Shown here in pieces: positions 1-15,000 of a DNA stretch of 15,000 bases (within the stretch, counting starts at the first letter, position 1; each line of letters begins with the position of its first letter). Origin of the DNA: Botryococcus braunii. Taxonomy: Eukaryota; Chlorophyta; Trebouxiophyceae. The notes under the pieces are model-generated. The model was not told where the DNA came from. It was given only the letters and a program-made list of their open reading frames with translations, and ran no database searches. The stretch is from assembly GCA_002005505.1 (NCBI GenBank), contig KV908556.1, positions 1 through 15,000 on the forward strand, in the 5' to 3' direction. A program made the translations under genes and the position numbers.

Positions 1-40
1 CCTGCGTGTCCACGCTTTCCCCTCCTGCCTTCCCTCCCAC

Positions 41-3877
<3,837 letters not shown>

Positions 3878-4363
3878 TGTGGTTCACAATGCTCGTCCGT
3901 TGGCTGCTTACGACGTTGCTCTGACGTTGGTTGCTACCGTTTCGTTTATCTCTTTAAGTGAACAGTGTTGGCACGTTCTTGCAATATCTTTGCAGTTAGC
4001 AAAATATCTCTCGCTTTTATGACGCCGCCAGCTATGAAAAACTACGCCGAGTCCCCTTGCAATACACATGTAAACTCCTACCCATATTCTTTAATATTCT
4101 TAAGATTCATGCGTGGCCACATTCTAATATTGCAATCTTCTGCATGTCCTTCTAACGTTGAAGTCTCGAATCGATGCACCATGTTCACGGTACTGGCCCG
4201 GCAGCCAAATCGTTTCGAGGAAGTACATCGACTTGGCATTGCCGAGGCGTCTTCGGTCTTCCCCGCCTTCTTCCACATTCGGCTGGCCGGTACATCCTCT
4301 ACAACAACTGCAACAGAATCGCAGCAAGCAGTGTAGACCCAGTCCCATTCTGTTTCAGATGTG
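3878..4363. promoter_or_regulatory. Shared divergent promoter region of ubinuclein-like and ClpR3 genes
   Basis: 486 bp separate the ubinuclein ATG (3877, minus) from the first in-frame ClpR3 ATG (4364, plus), so both promoters and both 5' UTRs must lie here. Two ACGTTG/TGACGTTG motifs (about 3910-3935) are of the bZIP-binding TGACG type. An AT-rich stretch lies around 4088-4105. No clear TATA box is placed for either gene. Open frames on both strands here (to 123 and 135 codons) show no family features and overlap each other. A pyrimidine-rich TTCTGTTTCAG at 4348-4358 could be the 3' end of a 5'-UTR intron of ClpR3. Confidence 0.55.

Positions 4364-4364
<1 letters not shown>
4359..4364 (+). 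promoter_or_regulatory. Start-stop minimal upstream ORF (ATG TGA) overlapping ClpR3 ATG
   Basis: ATG at 4359 is followed at once by TGA, whose last base is the first base of the ATG at 4364 (ATGTGATG). If the transcript includes it, it would be a minimal upstream open frame that stalls or delays scanning ribosomes. Confidence 0.4.
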
Positions 4365-8584
<4,220 letters not shown>

Positions 8585-9388
8585 GCTTCGACCTCCCCAC
8601 GAGGTCACCTGTCCCCGTCCTGGATACAAGTTGCAGATATAGGCGCGTCTTTCCCTCTATGGGAGTGAGCCTGAAGCGGTTTCCTTGCGTGGCGTTGGCA
8701 ACGGTGCGCGAAACATGCATGCATAACCCAAGTTGATTTGTCTGACGTCACGGGCTTTGTCGGTGCGCATTGGTCGCCACTGGAGTTTGTGAGGTGTGTA
8801 GCGCACCTGGGATGCTTGGTCGGCCACGTCCCCCGCCCCTCCCACTTCCCCCGCTGAGAGACGAGAGGGTGCAAGAGGAGACGGGGGACGTTATCCGGTC
8901 TGTTATGCGGCATGGAGATTGCTTTCACCAAGTGGGAACCTACATGCATTGCTCCTGTGTAGGGGCACTGCTGTCTTATCAACATGTCTATGTATAGTCT
9001 GGAGGTGCCACAGTTTGTGTGCACAAAATATAACTTATTATTATGGGAGCGGGCTTCCTCATGTATACTCGCCCTGCACCGTTTCGGGCTTTTGCAGGAA
9101 TTTGTTGTGGATGTGGTGTGGTGTGTGTACGTGCTGGTGGTTCTGGTGGGTGGTGTGGTGGGTTAAAATACATTGACGAAGAAGCGCAACCTGTTGTAGT
9201 TCTTCACTTCCTGGGTGGTCCCACCTCTGCCATCGGGCTCACATGCTATGCCTCTCCATGGGTGACTTGCTTGAAAAGGCGGGCACAGATTTGCCGGTAT
9301 CTGCTTGTTTCACCGGTGGGGTTGCATTGCTCAGGGACTCAAACAGTCTTTTGATGCAGCTAGTGGTGCTGTTGTATCGCTGGTGCGT
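8585..9388. other. Downstream of ClpR3: 3' UTR and intergenic sequence, no gene seen
   Basis: Must include the ClpR3 3' UTR. No clear AATAAA-type signal is seen soon after the stop. Several short open frames on both strands lack family features. 9085-9165 is GT/GGT-rich low complexity. Confidence 0.5.
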
Positions 9389-9560
9389 GGTGTTATACCG
9401 GTTGCGGGTGGTGATGCAGTTGTGTCAGATGTTAAATCAGTCCTTGTTGATGCGACTATTCCTGGTGTTGTACCGCTGGTGGGTGGTGTCGGATTTGACT
9501 CAGATGACAGGGCACTCCTTTCTGTTACAGCTACTGCTGGTGTTGTACCACGTGGGCGGT
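9368..9560. repeat. 75-bp degenerate tandem repeat, about 2.5 units
   Basis: The core GGTGTTGTACCGCTGGTG recurs at 9389, 9464 and 9539, exactly 75 bp apart, with a related copy at about 9368. The units stay open in several frames on both strands. Comparing units 1 and 2, differences are about as common at first and second as at third codon positions in either strand, so I see no sign of protein selection. Confidence 0.8.
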
Positions 9561-9904
9561 TGCTAGCTTCAAAGATGCCGGGAGTTCGAACCACCCGTTG
9601 ATGAGATTGTGAGACTTTTGACGAGAGTGCACATGGTGTCATGTGGGGCCACGTGGTGCAACATGGTGCCAGATCTCCGGGAGTGACGCGTCAGAGGCAT
9701 CTACAGCAGTTGCATGGGGTGGAGCTCAGCCCAACTTACAACGTAAATCGTCCACCAGTGCCCTCGAATGCAAATCAGGTGTCGTTGTAAAAGACAGAGG
9801 CCAGCAGCTACTACTCTTGTTTCAGAATTTTGTGAGCAAGCTCACACCAAACGTTGGTGGCCACTGAGGAAGGCTTTACAGCTGTAGAGCACTGAGTATA
9901 TAGT

Positions 9905-10007
9905 GACGTATACTGAATTACAGTGATGTGTACTGAACACTCGGCCTCAATCCTGCTACGGCAGTACAGGGACGTATACTGAGCACTCGGCCTGAATCCA
10001 GCTACCA
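9905..10007. repeat. 46-bp tandem duplication
   Basis: TACTGAACACTCGGCCTCAA at 9931 and TACTGAGCACTCGGCCTGAA at 9977 start two similar units followed by TCC-GCTAC. A shorter related start, ACGTATACTGAATTACAG, precedes them at about 9906. Confidence 0.8.
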
Positions 10008-10233
10008 TGATCGATCCCCAAAATTGCTCCAAACTTCCAATCATCGTCTGCCAATGTTAATGTTAAGATCCGCATCTTAAAGGGTGCTGGCCTGGACGTT
10101 GGGAAGCAGCAGCAGAGCGTACTTGGCCTCCTGGACCAGGACCAAATCGAACCTTGACAAGAATTTCACGGCCGTCCGTCAGGGTATGCATGAGTTACTC
10201 TCACATGGCCATGGTCCCCTGATCGCAGACACG

Positions 10234-10268
10234 TGCACGTGACACCTTGGCCCCAGGTGTCACGTGCA
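10234..10268. repeat. Perfect inverted repeat with two CACGTG boxes
   Basis: Arms TGCACGTGACACCT (10234-10247) and AGGTGTCACGTGCA (10255-10268) are exact reverse complements around a 7-base TTGGCCC-like spacer. Each arm carries a G-box CACGTG next to a GACACCT/AGGTGTC half. It could form a hairpin or bind bHLH/bZIP factors; no gene start is seen close by. Confidence 0.9.
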
Positions 10269-10295
10269 TGCACGGTACATTGACCCCAGTGGGAG

Positions 10296-10536
10296 TCGTA
10301 ATGCGCGCTGACCACAAATGCATTCACATGGCGCCCTAACTAGATTCACATGTTGCCACGGACCAAATTCACAGTGCGCTCTGACCACAGACTTTAAGGC
10401 TCTCGCCCCATCTTCCTTTTCCTAGGTCACATGGCGCCTTGAGCAGTTTCACATTGCCCCTCACCAGATTCACATTGTGCCCTGACCACATTCAGATGGC
10501 GCCTTCACCACATTTACATGGCGCCCTGACCACAAA
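10296..10536 (+). repeat. 22-bp degenerate tandem repeat in two blocks
   Basis: Consensus TTCACATGGCGCCCTGACCA plus CA. About four units lie at 10296-10390 and five at 10426-10536, split by about 35 bp of unlike sequence. Period 21-23 bp, roughly two helical turns. Confidence 0.85.
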
Positions 10537-11324
10537 TCATCCGGGCGGCCTGATGAGTAACATATGTATTGCATTTAGGATCCGAGCGTGCGCCCGTGCG
10601 CCTCGATGAGCAACATTTTTTTTTATTAATAGTAATGACAGTATTACGTGGTAATAATAAAACGTAAAATTATGCTATGTAGTAAGTATACCACGTCTAT
10701 GGCCATCGGGCCAATTGCTTGTCAATGGCCCTAGGAATCGTGAAAACTGCTCTCTGATGCGTCAAGAATCACCTGGCAAGCTAACGTCATGGACAGGCGA
10801 GGTCTGGCTAGCCCAACCTACAACCCCTACAATTTGGCTCGTTATCGCTTTCGTCTGGCACGTCCACCCCAATCTGCCTCAACAACTGTGGCCCCGTGCC
10901 CACGGAAGTGTTACAGCCAATCTGTGTTACAGTTATGGGCAATCAGCGTTCATGCCGGCACAGCAGATAGGTCGTTGTTAATGTCTCTCCACAAGCTCCA
11001 GCCCGACTGTCTGCTTTGTTACACAGCAACCCATGGACAGTCAATTGCACCTTGAGTGCCCTGTGAATCTTCCAATAGGAATGTAGTTGCCGGATACAAT
11101 GACGACTTTAGGCGTAGGAGTATCGTTCAAAACGTGAGATCTAAACCTCAATACACCTTATGCTCGAAAAGTGACCTATTCCTAACGTATCTTTCAGTAC
11201 CCTATGCCGTGAATTCGAATTGAACCTTTCCTTACTAATGGTCTTAGGTGTCCGAATACTGTACATGTGAAGATCACCTAAAGCACAAGTCATCCTACAC
11301 GTATGTTCATAATTCAACACTTCC

Positions 11325-11330
<6 letters not shown>
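10537..11330. other. Intergenic sequence without recognised gene
   Basis: 10610-10690 is AT-rich, including a T run and TATTAC-GTG-GTAATA dyad (10642-10656). 10715-11055 has two overlapping plus-strand frames of 88 codons with no family features; it also carries copy 2 of the 46-bp element. Confidence 0.5.
10878..10923 (+). repeat. 46-bp dispersed element, copy 2
   Basis: Partner of the element at 3507-3552, with the shared core AACTGTGGCCCCGTGCC followed by a similar GTTACA-CC-ATCT stretch. It lies in unique intergenic sequence with no recognisable transposon around it. Confidence 0.7.
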
Positions 11331-11402
<72 letters not shown>

Positions 11403-11424
11403 CGCGCGCGCGCGCTCGCGCGCA
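11331..11424 (+). repeat. (GT)n followed by (CG)n, Z-DNA-prone
   Basis: About 35 uninterrupted GT units (11331-11401) pass straight into ACGCGCGCGCGCGCTCGCGCGC. Confidence 0.97.
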
Positions 11425-11446
11425 ACTCTGAGTATGTAGTATTGAG

Positions 11447-11509
11447 TTACCAGGTGGCAAGGAGCATTTCCGGTGAGAAGACGGCCGGTGGACCTTGGAA
11501 GTGCCTGGC
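11447..11509 (-). CDS. Candidate terminal exon of unidentified minus-strand gene
   Basis: After a good acceptor TTTCCTCATAG the frame reads ARHFQGPPAVFSPEMLLATW and stops at TAA (11449-11447). It is in phase with the end of the candidate exon at 11913. The TGG-TAA junction also contains a donor-like GTAACT, so a longer gene is possible. Function unknown. Confidence 0.35.
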   Translation of the reverse strand, partial: ARHFQGPPAVFSPEMLLATW

Positions 11510-11912
11510 CTATGAGGAAATATTTCTCCTCCTCCTGGCTATTTTGGCGTTCATTTGCTACGACCCTACAGGTCCCTTAACTTCGGTACAAGGTACAAGA
11601 CATGTGTACAGTGTCAGCACACGCATACATGTACTTGCATCTGAAGTATACATACATACTTCATATGTGCATATACACGTCAGCTTTAAGCATTACGCAT
11701 GAAGTGATTGACCGTAGATGGGTTGAAGTGTGTTTAAGGGTCCTTAATTACTTTTTAAGGGTCCTCACTTATAAATGTGAATTATACACTCGTTTTCTGA
11801 AAGTCTGTGTTTTATGCATTTGTGTGATGAGGAAATAAACACAGCTTTCGAGAACGAGCCAATTTGCGGCCAGAATGGCCACTGACAGCTCAGAATTGAA
11901 AACTGGACAAAC

Positions 11913-12053
11913 CTTCTTGGCAGAAATGCGAATGCTTTCCTTCTTTCCCCTGTACCGTATCATGTACACCTCCACCTGGTCCGCGGGGCCGCCCCAAGCT
12001 ATTGCTGCATTCCGTATCTGCAGATCAGTCATTCGGTGCTGCACCCGGGAACC
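11913..12053 (-). CDS. Candidate internal exon of unidentified minus-strand gene
   Basis: 47 codons between acceptor GCTGCTCCTCAG and donor GTTTGT, both phase 0. Key parts are QIRNAAIAWGGPADQVEVYM and IRYRGKKESIRISAKK. First codon positions are G-rich, as in real coding sequence, and more so than in the competing plus frame. The frame stays open upstream to a second possible acceptor at 12118 (CACTCAG), adding a Cys-rich CGCPCGAEQGFEAAPQ. I do not recognise the family. Confidence 0.42.
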
Positions 12054-12205
12054 CTGAGGAGCAGCTTCAAATCCTTGCTCTGCCCCACAAGGACATCCAC
12101 ACTTAATGTCATCTGAGTGACCACCACCTTCACCACCATCAAAAGCGTATTATTAGCATCACATCGTCATCCTTATCATAGCCCTCAGCATCGAAATCAG
12201 TTCCG

Positions 12206-12264
<59 letters not shown>
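12206..12264 (+). repeat. (ATC)n trinucleotide microsatellite
   Basis: About 19 pure ATC units. They are the centre of a wider region, 12115-12720, rich in imperfect ATC, GTC, CAC and AGC triplets. The region gives a false poly-Asp frame on the minus strand. Confidence 0.96.
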
Positions 12265-12843
12265 ATATCATCGTCGTCGTCGTCGTTGTCCTCATCGTCA
12301 TCAACATTGTGATCATTATCACCAGCATATGCTGATGCATCATCATCAATATCGTTATCATCATCACCATCATCGTGATTATTATCACCATCATCGTCAC
12401 CAGTTTCGTCATTCCAATAATTAACGTCATCATCATCAACATCACCACCACTATCACAACCATTATCATCATTACCAACACCACAACCAAAAGGTATGAT
12501 GATTATAAACATCATGATAGTGGCTTCAACATCATACCAGCATACTCATAACCATCCTGAGTAACAGCAGCAGCATCATCATCATTGTCATCTTCATCTT
12601 CACTGTTGTCGTCGTCAGCATCATCATCGTCATAACAATCATCTCATCATGAGCATCCGCAGCATCAGCAGCGCAAAAGCAGCAGCTGCTGCTGCGGGAG
12701 CGTTGGCAGGCAGCATCATCATGACTTTCCCTAGATAACCGTCAATTTATGGGTACTGCGCACGCTCTCTTGGAAGGCCCAGCCCCAAAGCCCTACTCTA
12801 CCCCTAGGCAAGTTCATCATCTCACCGGTGGCCGCCTGACAAT

Positions 12844-13182
12844 ATGGATCGCATTCTTGCCCGAGTTTCCGATTCGCGTCCTTCGTTCTTAAGCAAAAGA
12901 ATGGTTGGGTTCCTAATTTCAACCCAGCCCAGGATTGTGAGAGGGGGAAAGGGTTACGGAGTACCTTATGCGGTGGGGGGAGGAGCTGCGAAATTCCCAC
13001 TGCTTGAACCTGGAGGCTGGCCATGTATTGGTCCCGGAGGCCTGCATCCAAAAGCACTTGCAGCATGTGAGAAGAGGAAGGAATTCGAAGGGAGGAACGA
13101 ACGGAAGACCTCTTCTATGGTCAAGATCCACTTTTCAGCTCATCCATGCTCCAGACTGTGTGTTTCGTTCCTATTGGGATGA
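12844..13182 (+). CDS. Unidentified open reading frame, 112 codons
   Basis: Starts MDRILARVSDSRPSFLSKRM and includes GKGYGVPYAVGGGAAKFPLL and LHPKALAACEKRKEFEG. G is common at first codon positions, a mild coding sign. No domain is recognised. The minus strand has rival candidate exons in the same place (about 13056-12979 and 12902-12843), and both strands cannot easily be right. Listed as a possible exon only. Confidence 0.22.
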   Translation: MDRILARVSDSRPSFLSKRMVGFLISTQPRIVRGGKGYGVPYAVGGGAAKFPLLEPGGWPCIGPGGLHPKALAACEKRKEFEGRNERKTSSMVKIHFSAHPCSRLCVSFLLG

Positions 13183-13285
13183 GGCATGAATTCACAATTC
13201 CTTCGAAGGGAAAGGGCCGTTTGACTTCACGAAGTTCACGATACAGATGTTGAGCCTCAAGAACTGTTGAACTAGCACAAGCCTC
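13121..13285 (-). CDS. Possible minus-strand exon region, unidentified
   Basis: Open frame without a start, reading SSTVLEAQHLYRELREVKRP then FPFEGIVN and on to a stop at 13121. The helix-like, charged first half looks protein-like. Several GT sites after ATT at about 13196 could end an exon. It would lie between the candidate exons at 14531 and 11913 on the same strand. Identity unknown. Confidence 0.22.
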   Translation of the reverse strand, partial: EACASSTVLEAQHLYRELREVKRPFPFEGIVNSCLIPIGTKHTVWSMDELKSGS

Positions 13286-14438
<1,153 letters not shown>

Positions 14439-14530
14439 GTCAAGCACACACGCCAGGACAATCTCTCCACCTCAAGTAAGGAAACAACAAACACGGGAAT
14501 AGTGAAGGGAAAGGGGACAGAAGGATAAAC

Positions 14531-14705
14531 CGTACCCAGCAGATGAGCTGGAGGACACCCATGTTGGGCCCCCAAGAGGTGATGTACCGGGTACCGCAGG
14601 AGGGGGAAATCCATCAAGTGGGACATTCATGGGGACACCCCCAGGATCATTCACACCCTCTACCCGAGTGTCCTGGCCTCCCTGGTTGAAAGATGTTGCT
14701 AATGC
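14531..14705 (-). CDS. Candidate exon of unidentified minus-strand gene, Pro/Gly/Ser-rich
   Basis: 58 codons plus one base between acceptor CGGGTGCAG and donor GTTTAT. Reads ALATSFNQGGQDTRVEGVND then PLDGFPPPAVPGTSPLGGPT and ends SSSSSAGY. The composition fits a disordered linker in a regulatory or scaffold protein. The acceptor has the TGCAG end used in ClpR3. The upstream candidate exon at 14741-14809 is in phase, but only 35 bases away. No family is recognised. Confidence 0.45.
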
Positions 14706-14740
14706 CTGCACCCGATACTTTTCCCTCCCCTCACTCTCAC

Positions 14741-14809
14741 CCGCAATGTTTCTGCATGTCCGCTTCCAGATAAAGCACGTGCAATAGTGTTGGTGAATCC
14801 TACGAAAGA
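14741..14809 (-). CDS. Candidate exon of unidentified minus-strand gene
   Basis: 23 codons, SFVGFTNTIARALSGSG then HAETLR, between acceptor TTGCACAG and donor GTGAGA, phase 0 at both ends. The frame also stays open upstream through AQ and VAI. It looks helical and amphipathic. Identity unknown. Confidence 0.38.
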
Positions 14810-15000
14810 CTGTGCAATTGCTACATAACTGCTATGTCTTTGAGGATGCATTTATTGCTTTAAATAGTGCCGGGGACAATCTCTGACGTAGTTTGGCCTA
14901 ATGTGAACATTGGCCGGTTTAATAATTATCCAATAACTCCACTTCACTCGCAGCACCGTAGCGCTAAGTATAAACTAGAATCCACAAGATGTGGAATCCC

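Noticed and set aside
9331..9642. Thr/Pro/Ser-rich minus-strand frame with a 25-residue repeat
   Set aside because: Differences between the 75-bp units are not concentrated at third codon positions, so I see no coding selection.
10050..10200. Short protein-like frames such as RFDLVLVQEAKYALLLLP on minus
   Set aside because: Several frames look equally good over under 40 codons and none has splice sites or neighbours to support it.
10642..10656. TATTAC-GTG-GTAATA dyad in AT-rich DNA as a rolling-circle virus origin
   Set aside because: The conserved nonamer of such origins is not complete, and no replication protein frame lies nearby.
12159..12515. 118-codon Asp-rich minus-strand frame
   Set aside because: Comes from ATC triplet repeats; rival Met-rich and Ile-rich frames are equally open and no domain flanks it.

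Overview
The window is nuclear DNA of a photosynthetic eukaryote. It holds two multi-exon genes whose exons can be read and joined in phase, together with very many microsatellites. A plastid-targeted ClpR3-type Clp protease subunit points to the green lineage (land plant, charophyte or green alga). Nearly all introns start GTG (often GTGC) and most end TGCAG, a pattern common in algae. I infer a repeat-rich green or streptophyte alga; the species cannot be told from the sequence. No bacterial gene, tRNA, rRNA, CRISPR array or intact transposon was found.

Layout. (1) 1-3877, minus strand: the 5' part of a ubinuclein/Hpc2-related gene of the HIRA histone H3.3 chaperone complex. Four exons (3877-3623, 3124-3077, 1618-1475, 153-about 41) encode the start codon, an N-terminal region, a short linker exon and the Hpc2-related domain followed by a basic KKKRK stretch. 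The gene runs off the left edge. Its introns carry GA/CT microsatellites and a 48-bp minisatellite that ends exactly at the exon 4 acceptor. (2) 3878-4363: a 486-bp shared, presumably bidirectional promoter. (3) 4364-8584, plus strand: a complete seven-exon ClpR3-like gene, 930 coding bases, 309 residues. Its N-terminus looks like a plastid transit peptide. The positions of catalytic Ser, His and Asp hold Gly, Gln and Pro, so it should be a non-catalytic subunit. Introns 4 and 5 are long and contain a 57-bp minisatellite and large GT/CA tracts. (4) 8585-11446: no convincing gene; several degenerate tandem repeats (75, 46 and 22 bp), a perfect 14-bp-arm inverted repeat with CACGTG boxes, and a GT/CG Z-DNA-type tract. 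(5) 11447-14809: scattered minus-strand candidate exons that I cannot name (best: 14705-14531 and 12053-11913, with a possible terminal exon ending at 11447). A long ATC-triplet region and a CA tract of about 370 bp lie among them.

The two recognised genes act in different compartments (nucleosome assembly in the nucleus, proteolysis in the plastid), so their link is likely only the shared promoter. The most interesting structural features are complementary repeats in the introns flanking ubinuclein exon 2 and ClpR3 exon 5, which could fold the pre-mRNA around those exons, and the minisatellite whose unit repeats the exon 4 splice acceptor. All exon joins are my own reading of conserved protein blocks, phase and GT/AG sites; there is no transcript evidence.
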